The position numbers and the translations under genes are program-made. A stretch of DNA of 20,775 nucleotides from Azolla pinnata (Eukaryota > Streptophyta > Polypodiopsida > Salviniales > Salviniaceae). Of the stretch, positions 1-10,479 are shown one piece after another. Numbering within the stretch: the stretch's first letter is position 1; each line of letters opens with the position of its first letter. The notes below the pieces were generated by a model that was given only the letters and a program-made list of their open reading frames with translations, searched no databases and was not told the origin of the DNA. The stretch is from positions 1 to 20,775 of the forward strand of contig JBBBWG010011424.1 in NCBI GenBank assembly GCA_037176905.1. The letters run 5' to 3'.

Positions 1-250
1 CCCTTGTTTGTATATGTATCCGCAGATATCTGTATCCGTATTTGTATTTGCAAATACCTAGATTTGTATGTGTATCTTATTTGTATCCCTTGTCTGTATC
101 TGTATCGATATTTGTATCATGTGTCTGCATCTGTATCCTGTGTCTGTATTTTGTACATGCATTTGTATCTGTGTATGTGCCTGCTACATTTGTATCAGCA
201 TTAGTGCCTATGTTTGCATCTATATTTTCCTGCATTTGCAACTATGCCTG
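1..250. repeat. Degenerate TGTATC-type simple repeat
   Basis: The left edge is a diverged simple-sequence tract. TGTATC, TTTGTATC and related 6-8 base units recur in loose tandem (for example near 9, 33, 69, 93, 108, 130 and 165), with CTGTATCTGTATC cores around 100-115. Every forward-frame ORF here is just this repeat translated (V, Y, L, C, I-rich), so no gene is called. The repeat probably continues left of the window. Confidence 0.75.
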
Positions 251-1387
251 TATCCTTCCTGGCATTCTCCATTATGGTCTTGTGTCTGAAGGCATGATTC
301 TAAAGTGGAAAGACGAGGCCAACTGCGGAGAGGGTTTGTGACCCGGGTAGCCATGCTCATCGTCGCTTTCCGATTCGTAGTTGATCAGTTGGGAATGCTT
401 TCGATTCAGAGGCCCAGTTCGGCTCGACTCGCAACTCGTCAAACCGCTCGAAAATATTCTCAACTCTCGAATCTATGCACAACTCCAGCACCAATATCCA
501 CATCGGTGTTTGCTTGTTCCCGCTCTCTATTTGCTTGTACGTATGCAAGTACGAGTTCGAGTCTGTTTTTTTTCCTCGATGCTGAATCCTTCGAGACAAG
601 TCGAGTGAACTTTGGTGACGATCCCAATGTACTGACGTAGTACATCAATCCCACGCGTTGGCATTGTTTAATGTGATCGGAATCATCGGGTCAAAACCTT
701 TCTTAAAAGCCCTGGGTTTGTGAACATGTCGACACCTCTCAAGCCCAGATAGGCTTCCAAGCTTGTTCTTAATCGCTCTACACGTACAAGCCATGTTGTT
801 TTTTCAGCTCAGATCAATCTACGGCGAATTCTTACTTTAGTGTCGTTGGTTTCCATGCCTCGACGACGCGAATCCATGATCGATGGAGGTTACTTTGTGG
901 TTATAATTCTTGCCTGCATCTCCAATTATTGAGCAGTTGTAGACGTGCATCGGGGATCGTAAAGCATCGTCATTCTGGATCATAAACTTTATTAATTGGC
1001 TATAAATAATAGGTTAAGGCATAAGTTTACGCCGTTTGGTGTGGTACGAATAATCAATACTCTCGTGTTTGACCTTGCCCCCACGATCGCGGATTTTAAA
1101 AGAACAAAGGGAACATGGAAATCTAGTATTTAGATATAAAGTTTCGTAATTAGTATTAGTGGCCTTTCGGTGCAAATTTGATCCCCACGCCACCGACCTC
1201 GTTAGTTTTATTTGTTTTCCGAAGCGATGACTCATTATTATATTCCCTTTATTTAGTGTTGTAATTATCTCCACTAACGGAGAATCTAGTGTTTTGGGGG
1301 GGAAAAAGGGACTCATTTTTAAGTAGCAGAGAAAATCGCTCAAATGGATACAGAAACAAGTTCAAACTTTTGAAGTAATATACAAAA
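251..1387. other. Stretch without a supportable gene
   Basis: I read all six frames and found only ORFs up to about 110 codons. None has a motif I recognise, and several overlap on opposite strands. There is no tRNA cloverleaf or clear transposon terminus. A run of G followed by A (GGGGGGG then AAAAAGGG) lies near 1296-1310. The base composition is more balanced than in the AT-rich stretch after 1700. Confidence 0.4.
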
Positions 1388-1705
1388 ATGCATTGTCTCT
1401 TAGTAGACAAACCTAATAGAAATGCAAATTCAAGCAAAACCATTACCTCATTGGATGAAGCTATTCTGCAGGCAAGTAAATCTTCGGTATATGTCCGCAT
1501 AGATCTACTTTTGGCGGGAGCCCGAATAGAAACACTGCTCAAATTTCAAGGGTACCCTCGAGTTTTTGTCTCCAGAGGATCATATTTTAAGTTCCATTTA
1601 GTTTTTTCATTATATATATGCATGCATTCATATCCAAAATTTAATGAGAAAGTTTCTTGCTATAAGAAAAGGAAAATGACCAAAAAACGCTCGGCAAATT
1701 TATAA
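1388..1705 (+). other. Unrecognised 105-codon ORF
   Basis: An ATG-initiated frame of 105 codons. Its first two thirds has mixed, protein-like composition, with stretches such as SLDEAILQASKSSVYVRIDL and LLKFQGYPRVFVSRGSYFKF. The C-terminal part runs into AT-rich, lysine-rich low-complexity sequence next to the 277-bp repeat element, as expected if a coding fragment were truncated. I do not recognise a family. No promoter, splice partner or neighbouring exon is evident. It may be a decayed fragment of a mobile element or an organelle-derived insertion, or a chance ORF. Confidence 0.2.
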
Positions 1706-1996
1706 ATTATATTTTAACGCCTACTAAAACTCGAAATTACAAATTAACGTCTAGATTTAAAAATCAACGAAAAATTAAAATTTTATTAACTCCAAATCAA
1801 TTAATCGATTAACACCAAAGCAACACATTAATCCATTCATTAGATTCTAAGCTTACTAACTTTTGTTTATAAAATATAGTCAAGGAATCAATTAGGATCA
1901 ATCAGTGGGAACCAATCAGGAATACAATCAATTAACGCTATACTAATGGAATCAATCGGGTGTTAATTTTTAGTGGAAGATGAGAGTAGGCGTCGT
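1682..1996. repeat. AT-rich element with short inverted ends (MITE-like)
   Basis: The 9-mer ACGCCTACT at 1717-1725 recurs exactly inverted (AGTAGGCGT) at 1985-1993, bracketing about 277 bp of very AT-rich DNA. The interior is rich in ATCAATT/ATCAATC words and has no ORF. Two parts of the element have relatives about 18.7 kb away near the right edge. The left flank and end (1682-1760) resemble 20376-20450, sharing an ATTTTAACGCCT(A/G)CTAAAA core. The right end, read on the minus strand (about 1940-1984), resembles 20453-20484. The shared sequence suggests a dispersed repeat family. Exact boundaries and any target-site duplication are unresolved. Confidence 0.4.
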
Positions 1997-2190
1997 CTCT
2001 TTGACTCCCCTTACAAACTCATTCAGCGATAACAACCACAACCACATCGAAAGCAACAACCAAAATGGGCATTAGCCACAACCATCAAGTTTGAAAAATA
2101 AGAACCTGCGAGCTCCTAAGGTGTCCATTGCTTCGATATTAAGAATATCTTATACCGAATCTATCGAAGCAAACTGGACCTGGTAGAATC

Positions 2191-2591
2191 CTTGCCCCAA
2201 TATCCAAATATCGCCAAATTTCCCCCAATCCCATCCAGCATGTGAATCTCTAAGAGATCTTAGAGTTGTCTTCCCCAAATACTCTTGCAAACGATATTGT
2301 ATCATTTCCTTGTCCAAATATACAAATATCTCCAAATTTCCCCCAATCCCATCTAGCATGCGAATCTCTAAGAGATCTTTGAGTTTTCTTCCCCAAATAC
2401 TCTTGCAAATGATATTGTATCATTTCCTTGCCCAAATATCCAAATATCTCCAAATTTCCCCCAATCCCATCTAGCATGTGAATCTCTAAGAGATCTCAGA
2501 GTTCTCATATTGTATCATTTCCTTGCCCAAATATCCAAATATCTCCAAATTTCCCCCAAATACTCTTGCAAATGACATTGCATCATTTCCT
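2191..2591. repeat. 118-bp tandem repeat, 3 units plus a deleted unit
   Basis: Units begin with CTTG(C/T)CC at 2191, 2309, 2427 and 2522. The first two spacings are exactly 118 bp and the sequence is nearly identical, including the shared block AATCTCTAAGAGATCT. The third unit is 95 bp because it lacks about 23 bp around the CCCCAAATACTCTTGC block. The fourth lacks the central half, with its junction at a CCCCCAA/CCCCAAA microhomology. The minus-strand ORFs in this stretch are the repeat translated and are not genes. The array sits directly upstream of the probable LPXD leader. Confidence 0.85.
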
Positions 2592-2592
2592 C

Positions 2593-2851
2593 TAGGTTTA
2601 GCAGCAAAAGCAGAATTTTAGAAGAAGAAGAAGAAAGAAGAAAAGCTCAATATTCCCAGTTCTCTGTGTTCCTCTTCTGCGTCGCGTGATCGAGAGAGAG
2701 AGAGAGAGAGAGAGACGCTTACCTTCACAGGAACTGAAACAAGAGATCTTCTCGATATCCGATCTCCAGAAAACCTCCTGCTAGAAACCAGGCCGTGCTG
2801 ATCACGGCTTTCGTCTCACAACCCAGCTAGCGTTGCTTCACGCTTCACATG
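2593..2851 (+). promoter_or_regulatory. Probable transcription start region and non-coding first exon of LPXD
   Basis: This stretch has the purine/pyrimidine-rich look of a plant 5' leader: a GAA-rich run near 2621-2645, CT-rich sequence near 2658-2682, and an uninterrupted (GA)12 tract at 2692-2715. A possible splice donor follows at 2852 (CATG|GTACTT). Acceptor-like sites lie just before the LPXD start codon (exon starts 4328 or 4342), giving a leader intron of about 1.5 kb. The in-frame TAG at 4339-4341 shows the coding frame does not extend upstream through genomic sequence. No TATA box could be fixed. The assignment rests on composition and position only. Confidence 0.35.
2692..2715. repeat. 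(GA)12 microsatellite
   Basis: Twelve uninterrupted GA units. GA/CT tracts are common in plant 5' leaders and core promoters, and this one lies in the probable LPXD leader. Confidence 0.9.
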
Positions 2852-3027
2852 GTACTTCACTGCCCCCCACTCTCAGAATTTCCTCAAGTTTTGTTTTTGA
2901 ATCTATGCCACTCTTGGGCAAGCCCTATCGGTGCTTCGCTTTCGTTAAGTTCCAATTCATGGATCATCTCCTGCAATGTTGGAAAAATTCGTGAACGAAT
3001 TTGAGCAAAATTCGTAGATTCAATGTA

Positions 3028-3870
3028 CAGGTCTGAGTCTTATATGAGTGCATGCATTTGCATTGTAGAACCTACGATACTTGATTTTTTTTTTTGTTAT
3101 TCATATGGGGTACCTCAAAGTTCTGAGTGCTATGCAGATTGAATCACAGAATTACATTCTGTGGGCTATTAAGGCACTACTAAACACTACTCAGATTGTA
3201 CATTTACATTAGCATTTGCATTTGAGAACATACAAGAATCATATATAGAATAGTTTCAAGCACCAACTTTCTCTCTTCAGGGTGCACACTGGCAATTTGA
3301 CCTATGTATTGGGTATATAATGGACATGGTTTAACATTTAAGCTTGTCATGGGCGGGTATTTGCATTGTAAAACCTGCCAAATCTGCAAAACAAATGTTT
3401 GGTGACAGTGTATATGACTCAAAGTTTCGGTTGCATTTGAAAATATACAGGAATTACATCATGGATTAGTTTAAAGCATTTAACTCTCTTCAGAGTGTGC
3501 ACTGGCCAGCGAGTTATGTATTAGGATTATAGTGGGTATGGCTTAATGTTTCAAGTATGTCGGGAGCAGATATTTGCAATTTAAGACCTGTCAATTTTGC
3601 AATGCAAACTTAGATAATAATTGATAGGCTTCAAAGTTTCGAGCCTGCAAGAGCACACAACTCGATTGTTAAACACATTGATTGGCACAATATTGGTTTA
3701 TCCACACATTGCGTTTAATCCAAGTTGTAAGTATCCAAGTAGTGCATCTTTGTATTTTAGACCCAGTGACAAATGGCATCATCAATATTTACTCACTGTG
3801 GGCAGTTATCAAGTTTGGAGCCTCTTTGGACCGTGTGCTTGCAAATCTGCTGAGTTTTTTTTATTGATTT
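3028..3870. repeat. Diverged tandem duplication of about 213 bp in the LPXD leader intron
   Basis: Unit A (about 3211-3428) and unit B (about 3429-3642) align along most of their length. CTCTCTTCAG occurs at 3271 and 3484 (offset 213), and TCAAAGTTTCG at 3419 and 3631 (offset 212). Other matching blocks are GTGCACACTGGC versus GTGTGCACTGGC, TATTTGCATTGTAAAACCTG versus TATTTGCAATTTAAGACCTG, and GGTTGCATTTGAAAATATAC versus GCATTTGCATTTGAGAACAT. Weaker partial units seem to lie before (about 3028-3130) and after (up to about 3870). I see no coding capacity. This is probably an old local duplication in non-coding DNA. Confidence 0.65.
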
Positions 3871-4356
3871 TGGTCTACAAGCAGTGCTCTCACACGTTTT
3901 TACTCACGAGTAACGTTCCATTAACATAAATGGTTCGTACAAAGGCTCAAACTTTGTTTATTTAATTAAAAGTAAAATTTCTTGGTCATATCTGAAGATG
4001 CAAAATGTGTCAATAGTACAAAAGGTCCTGAGACTTATCAGGCCATGATAGACGGGAACAAATATCTTGAATTACCCCACGAATGAATGTATCAATGTAG
4101 TAAGAAAATTAATGGGGTGCTCAAGGTGTTTTTGCTCTTATCAAGGAGTGTACTATCTTCAATCATTTGAGTATTATGCTCTAAAGTGCATGGGTATCAA
4201 TTGCAATTTCTAAAATATATTTGTAGAAGCTTCTCAGTTATAAACATCATAGGGATTCCCTTTCTAGTGCCATAAGTCAGAGAGAAAGGCTTTGGGATTT
4301 CTTAAGAAATTTATCTAACTCTATCAGGTCCTCATCTCTAGAGCAAATATCTTTGC

Positions 4357-7300
4357 ATGGCCGCTCTTTTGAATGCCCGAAAACAGTGTACACAGGTATT
4401 CTGGTATGTGTGCCATCCACATTTGATTGATGCTTATCATTTCAATGAATGTTTCAGTTGTGTCATTGTGATGCTGTTCTTGTGCTGTTTTTGTGCAGGT
4501 GTAACATCCTTTTCCGTGAAGGAGTCCAATGCTCGTTTGCTTCTAAGTTTACCACAGAAGCTTCCATGAAAGGTACCAGAAACGACTCTCAAGATTTTTT
4601 ATCCAAACCTGAACTTGTAAGGGGTTTCAAAAAGAGTGAAATGGATGGGTGAACCACTATTCTCTTATGTTTAATTGTATTTTGTAATAGTAGACCTTTC
4701 TAAACCTTTGTAACAGGGAAATAACATTTAAGTTACAATTCATATGGACAGCTACTCAAGAGACAATTTCTTTACGGGCCACAAAGCATATTGTCAACTT
4801 AATAGTTCATACAAAGCATAAAGAAAATGATTCCCAATGTTCTTTATTATATCTATCGTCTATCCTAGAATGCTGAGGCTATTGGCGATTGAAAGTTTCA
4901 TGAATGGAAGTTGCCATGAACGATGAAAACTGTAGGAGTCCAATAGGGGTTGTATGTAGGCTTTATATGCATAATGGTAATGCTTTATTTTGGTATTTTT
5001 TTGGTGAACTGAGATGTTAGATACGTACATGTTGGGGTCTGATGTTATGAAGAATATGGAGGATATGAATGTGCCCTTTTTCATCTCACTTATTGTACAT
5101 GTTTTTGGGGCACAGAAGTTACATCGTTGTCTAATTGGTTCTTCTGTATAGGCGGTTCAAAACACTTGCACTGGATAAACGGAGGAGGATGGGTTCACAG
5201 CCATGCACATGTTGATCCATCAGCGACTGTGGAGATTGGCGCTGTGATTCATGAACATGCTCGAGTGGGTCCTGGCACATGTATTGGTGCAGGATCTGTC
5301 TTGGGGCCAGATGTTATTATTGGATCTAATTCAACAATTGGGTAAGTTTATTGATATTTTTTTCCAAACGGTTTAGGCATGGATAAATTTATCCCAATCA
5401 GTATAAGAGCATCTAAACTCATCAATGATGGAATAGGAAGTATATGTCATTATCTGAAAAATGAATTCTAACCATTTATGGTAGGTCTACGATATAAAAT
5501 CTTGATGTCTTCTGGCTGAATTGTTACTACAACCCAGATAATTGACAAAGTTTATCTAGTTGTGAATGCGTGGTCTATGCAGTGCATACAGTAACATATG
5601 GAAAGAAGCCTATTGTCTGCAAAAGAGTCATAATGTTGGAAGAAATTATTGTGAGAAGAAACAAACTACATGCAGCACGTACTATATTTAACCAATAGGC
5701 AATTGTTTTTCAATAAATTCTCTGCTATCAAACACTAAACTGGTCATGCACTAGCCTTTCCCCCAAATTACTTCCCAAACTACAAACTCACGTCATCAAA
5801 TATCAACCTTCGAGGCAAAAATAATTGTCACATCCTTCCCTACACATATTAAGTATGTAGGCGTTCCCATAATGCATAACTTGAATCTCAATTGCTCATT
5901 GGCCTATTATGTGACGCCATATCTTTATTTGAAAATCACCTTTTACTACAACTGTCTGAGAGTCATGGCCTTTGTTTGTAAATGAAACTTCCATAACCTC
6001 TTCCAAAAGGCTTGTAAGAAACTCTGATCTATCTCACATATTTGCCACTTGGTCTTTCTACACTAGTCATGCGTAATTATTGCAATCAAAATATGGAGTT
6101 CAATCTCTATTACATATAGGAAAAATGCCATGTTCTTCTTAGGTTGGTCAAAAAGGTAACGTACAAGTACTGTGCTTGGTCCCATTGTAACGTTTTCCAA
6201 GGCTTCTCTCCATACACCCATCCAATTCATCTGCCGATTTGTTTAAGTCCTTTGACAGCCTTTTAAGACGTACTACATGGCCATTGCCTGTGTGCTCGGC
6301 AATCCATTATTGGCTATTTCTTGCTACTCCAAGAGATGGCTGTAATTGTGAGAGAAAAGATGAAACTTGCTATTGATCTCTTAGCATATGTATTGTTGGC
6401 CCAATTGATCTTGATGGATCCTTTGAGTTAAATTGATACTTTTTGTGTATAAAATGTGATGATCAAGGTTTCCACTAGTGTATTGGATTAGTTGCATAAT
6501 GCACTTGAGATGCATATCCCGAGGTGTTTGCATGAACTGGCTAAGGAGCCTAACCAGGCAGCTGAGATTTGATTGCTCTATAGACAGCCCACTTATTATT
6601 TTCCATACTGTGTTTGCTCACATAATTGCTGGAGTCTGCATTCAGCTTCAAATTTTGATCTAGAGGTGTCAAGACGGGCTTGCCCTAATCATGCCGAACT
6701 TTGAATGTTATTGATCTTGATCATTTGCATTGATGGCATAAGTAATTCGCAATTGGGGAGGTTTCATGCTTCGGTTGTCAATTCCTAACTGCTTTTTGTT
6801 CAGATTAAAATGTGAAATATTAATTTTCAGGCAATCTGGTCATTTCTGAATGTAGTATTTCACCATTCTCTGTGCAACCCTAAACCCCAAATTCAACATT
6901 TTCAAAATCATTTTGGGCTCTTGAAAAAGATTTGTGTTAGTTGTCTATGTCTTGTCTATGTACGTTTTCAGTCATGCATTCAAGGTAACAAAAATGTGAG
7001 AAATTACTACTCGCAACACAATTTGCAAAGGAGTTTTATGTCCATTTTTCAAAGTATTTTGTTAAAAATCAACAAAGATACTTTTTCATAGGTACAATGT
7101 CTCGTTGCAACATTGTTCTATTGGAGATCGTTGTGTTATTCATAATGGTGTTTGCATTGGTCAAGATGGTGCGCTTACATCCTCTTCTAATTATTTGTTC
7201 ATATGTTTCATTCTTTTATTTATTTATGCACAGAAGTAAAATGCCCTTTTCGTCTTATAATATTCATAGTGGCTGTTGCATTGGTCATGCATGGTGGATT

Positions 7301-9175
7301 TGCGTCTCTTTCTAGTGTTTTCTTTTGTCTCATTGTCCTCTCTGCACACTTTCTAAATATTTTTGTATTTACAAGTAATGGGTTCTACCCTTACAACATA
7401 CACTATCATTTCTAGAGGCTTATTGCACGATTCAATAAAAATTACTCGTTATAAGCAGGATAAATGAAAATACATTATTCTAAGAAAAAGAGATTCTTGA
7501 TGTGACAGGATTTGGTTTTTATGTGGATGAGGAAGGAAAGATGGTGAAAAAACCTCAGGTCTGGTTTTAATGTTGATCCAGTTGCCCGATATCTGTCTTC
7601 ATTATTTTTCCAGGTTGAATAGCTATTATTGTAAATAGTACGGATTGAAACACAGGCACTAGAAGTGAAGATTGGGGATAATGTGGAGTTAGGTGCCAAT
7701 TCCTGTATCGATAGAGGAAGGTAAAGAATTTCATCTTGCGTTAATCACTGCCATAACCTAATGATGTAGTGAAAGATGTGGGGGTGGTGTTTATTCCAAA
7801 ATTTACAAAATCGATTGGATTTTATATGTTTGTAGTTGGCGGGCTACAAGCATTGGTAATAATACAAAGATAGACAATCAAGTTCAGGTCTGATGTTTTT
7901 ATAGCAGTCTCAGAAATCCAGTAGCATATGCAAATTAATGTGCCTTGCTTCATCCTCTGATACAGATTGGACATAATGTGGTTATTGGGCATTCCTGCAT
8001 GATTTGCGGACAAGTTGGAATTGGAGGCTCTGCAACGTTAGAATCTGCATTTGTTTTTAAATGTTTTTACCACATTCGAATTACTGAATTTCATGGTAGT
8101 CATTATATGCAGACTTGGTGATTATGTGGTTTTGGCGGGAAAAGTTGGTGTAGCTGATCATGTCTCGATAGCCTCTAAGGTACTTAGTTATTGAGCATTG
8201 AAATAAAGTTGATGGTGTTAATGGAGCTCAAATGAAGTGCATGCAAGCATCGGAAGCAAAAAGCTTAAGAGCTCAAACATGCATGTTAGAGAAATGGATT
8301 TTGTGTCACAGGTTCGGATTGCAGCAAAGAGTGGGGTTACCCGAAGCATTACAGAACCAGGAGATTATGCTGGATTTCCAGCCGTATGTGCTTATCATGA
8401 ACATTGTTACAAAATGGCATCTTTATAGAGAAGACTTGAACCTATGACAACTTCCTTGGGTATCTTTAACCCTGAGTGTTAAGTTACGCATATAATAATT
8501 GTCATACCAAGTTACTATCATGACGGTACAGTTATTATATAATCTTTACGTATTATCTCTACATGCTTTTATTTGGTCTCAGTTAGACTTGGTAAGATTC
8601 CTTTGTGTTGAAACTGTTTGCCAGGAACTCATACTTAAATCAGGAAAGAGAAAATAAGAGAAGAGGACTGATAGTATGATTCGTATTAGAAATAGATAAA
8701 TTCAGAAGGAGACATAGAATGTTTATGTTGAGAAAAGATGGTTCTATAGTGAGGAGACCATGCCGGATGCTCATGCTTTGTTGCCATGCATGCTTGTCTC
8801 TTTGTTATCTTGCATAACTGCCTTTCAGACAGTATGTGATAATATCACATTAGTTATATAATACCAACATCATTCTAATAGTAAACACAGACTGATGTGT
8901 GTATATATAGGTTTTATATGAAACACAAGAATTATATGCGTGAGATGCCCTAATGGTATCAGTTATAAAAGTACTCAAAGAAGAGGTCATGGGTCCAAAC
9001 ATTGTCTACAAATAAGGATGCTCATGATACTTACCATGATTTTGGTTTTATGTTGTGGATTTGATTGGCATATTTGTATTAGTGAATGAATTATTGGAAC
9101 TGACTCCAGGTGCCTGCAAAAGAGTGGAGAAAAAGTGTCATTACATTTTGCCAGCGTGGTGGTTTGTTGAAGTGA
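4357..9175 (+). CDS. LPXD: LpxD-type UDP-3-O-acylglucosamine N-acyltransferase, probably mitochondrial
   Basis: Spliced gene of 11 coding exons: 4357-4403, 4499-4572, 5152-5341, 7092-7168, 7509-7558, 7656-7720, 7836-7887, 7966-8036, 8113-8179, 8312-8383 and 9110-9175 (TGA). All introns are GT-AG and all phases join, giving 276 residues. Residues 1-40 are rich in basic and hydroxylated residues with few acids, as in a mitochondrial presequence. An NGGG motif follows at 50-53, then a left-handed beta-helix of hexapeptide repeats ([30 protein letters not shown]). Later landmarks are [20 protein letters not shown] (163-169) and IGHNVVIG. His188 of that last motif matches the catalytic His of bacterial LpxD. 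The C-terminal half is typical: [51 protein letters not shown]. The family transfers a 3-hydroxyacyl group from acyl-ACP to the glucosamine amine in lipid A synthesis; plant homologues supply a mitochondrial lipid A-like pathway. The protein is slightly shorter than Arabidopsis LPXD2 (about 304 aa as I recall). Exon 1 and the start are less certain than the rest, but the start fits by phase and a GTATGT donor. Confidence 0.9.
5342..7091 (+). other. Long LPXD intron 3
   Basis: This 1750-bp intron runs from a GTAAGT donor after ...SNSTIG to the acceptor TTTTTCATAG before [12 protein letters not shown]. Exon phases on both sides match, so it splits one hexapeptide domain. Between about 5520 and 6450 the sequence is less T-rich than the surrounding intron and is broken into short frames on both strands. 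It could be an old mobile-element insertion, but I found no terminal repeats or recognisable protein. Confidence 0.75.
8384..9109 (+). other. LPXD intron 10
   Basis: This 726-bp intron runs from the GTATGT donor after GDYAGFPA to the acceptor GACTCCAG before VPAKEWRK. It contains a tRNA-derived SINE-like relic (listed separately). The rest is AT-rich with no other feature I can identify. Confidence 0.8.
8930..9080 (+). mobile_element. SINE-like relic with tRNA-type A and B boxes
   Basis: TGCCCTAATGGTATCAG (about 8946-8962) resembles the RNA polymerase III A box in plant tRNA-derived SINEs (TGGCCTAGTGGT class). GGTCATGGGTCCAAAC (8985-9000) resembles their B box (GGTCATGGGTTCGAAT class). The roughly 40-bp spacing is right for a tRNA head, but flanking stems do not pair into a functional tRNA. 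Both boxes carry substitutions from the consensus I recall, so this is likely an old, inactive copy inside LPXD intron 10. Ends are approximate and no target-site duplication was found. Confidence 0.4.
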
Positions 9176-10470
9176 AGAAAAAACAAAGTGTGAAAGGTCA
9201 TTGAAGTCTTATTGCCTAATCTTCCATCAAAGGTATGTCAATTCAATTTGTTTGTCTAGACTATTGTTGCTCTTCTACCTATTAAAGATAACAAGCTTGT
9301 CTGTTCTGAGCTCAGTTTTGTCATTATTAACTGCGTGCATGTAAGCTAATCACAATGAAGTGACAGTATCATTCTGGAATTGGTGCTGATCGTTGGTAAC
9401 AAGAAAGCTGGTGTGGCTCGACTTATTTTTAAGGATTAATGCTATCATAATCCAAGGAAGGATGACTCTGGAGATACTGAAATTGCATGACTTCGCACGC
9501 TCCTAGAAGGTATGTTCGTCACGGCTATGTGTTTTGTTTTTGCTGCCGTACTCCAACCACAACTAGATTGGCACACTAACACAAGTGTAACATTAGCATC
9601 AAACGCGAATCTGTACTTTGCAACTGGACAAGAATGGAATGGGACCACAATAAGTGTACCAAAATTTCAACTGAACTTTTCTGTCATGTTTTGGTATTTG
9701 CACGTATTTGAAATCGGTTAAAGGTCAATCAAGCATGTGCAACATGAAACCAGTAACCTTTTTAGGCAATTGCCCTCATGAGGCTTATATACAGAAGAGA
9801 GAAATGTCTCTCATTGTTTTCACAAGGAGATGAGTGTGTGCTGAACCATGTCTGTTACTTTCTTAAGCATTTGTTATTACAAACATGGGATTTTGTCGTA
9901 CCTTCAATGTTGCCCTAAATTGCTATTCATACACATTCATGTGGCCCATTCATGCTGATTGAACTAGGATGGGTGAGAAAATGAAGATGAAATGATGCTA
10001 TGAAAGCCCATGTTAGGATTTAACCACCGACGTTGGCATCTTCTATGCCTTGTATGAGATCATCTTTCTTGGAGTTGGGCTATTTGGAGCTTTCTTCCAA
10101 ATATAAGCTTGTACATTAGTTGTGACAGAATGTATACAAAAAATATTTGTGGCAATAGCTCTACAATTCCATATGACTCTTGCATACTGATTGAAACTAT
10201 CTTTTTACTCTATTCAACTGAAGATTTATCCCAATCATGGTTAGCAATCATCTATGCGTTTTCGTCTGTTACCTAGTAGGGGCAAAAGATGAAAAAAAGA
10301 AATCAGATTTCTGTGAACAAATCGTTGACGTCTTGGGCATAGATAATCGTAGGCCGAGTTGATTTAGGAACAAAGTGATCTAACCAAACGCATCTTGCAC
10401 GGATCGTCTGCCATTGGCCTGAGTAGGTCAGAAGCATTGTACTTGATCTTCTATGCAACCCTTCGATGAT
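9176..10470. other. LPXD 3' region and intergenic DNA
   Basis: The LPXD 3' untranslated region must begin here, but I could not fix a polyadenylation site. Strong donor-like sites occur at 9232 (AAG|GTATGT) and 9510 (AAG|GTATGT), so a 3'-UTR intron or an alternative 3' end is possible. No ORF beyond about 70 codons and no recognisable protein is present. Simple AT-rich sequence continues to about 10300. Confidence 0.4.
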
Positions 10471-10479
10471 GGAATTCTT

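Noticed and set aside
4-341. Several overlapping forward ORFs rich in Y, V, L, C and I
   Set aside because: They are translations of the TGTATC simple repeat in different frames.
2150-2477. Two minus-strand ORFs with the shared sequence MLDGIGGNLEIF
   Set aside because: They are the 118-bp tandem repeat read twice; the peptide repetition is a consequence of the DNA repeat.
4357-4569. LPXD exon 1 read through as a 70-codon ORF
   Set aside because: Splicing at the GTATGT donor at 4404 into 4499 joins the frames that lead to the LpxD domain; the unspliced ORF stops and has no family match.
4573-4652. Extension of LPXD exon 2 ([21 protein letters not shown]) as coding
   Set aside because: The later donors at 4617 and 4649 leave the wrong phase for the exon at 5152; only the donor at 4573 joins in frame.
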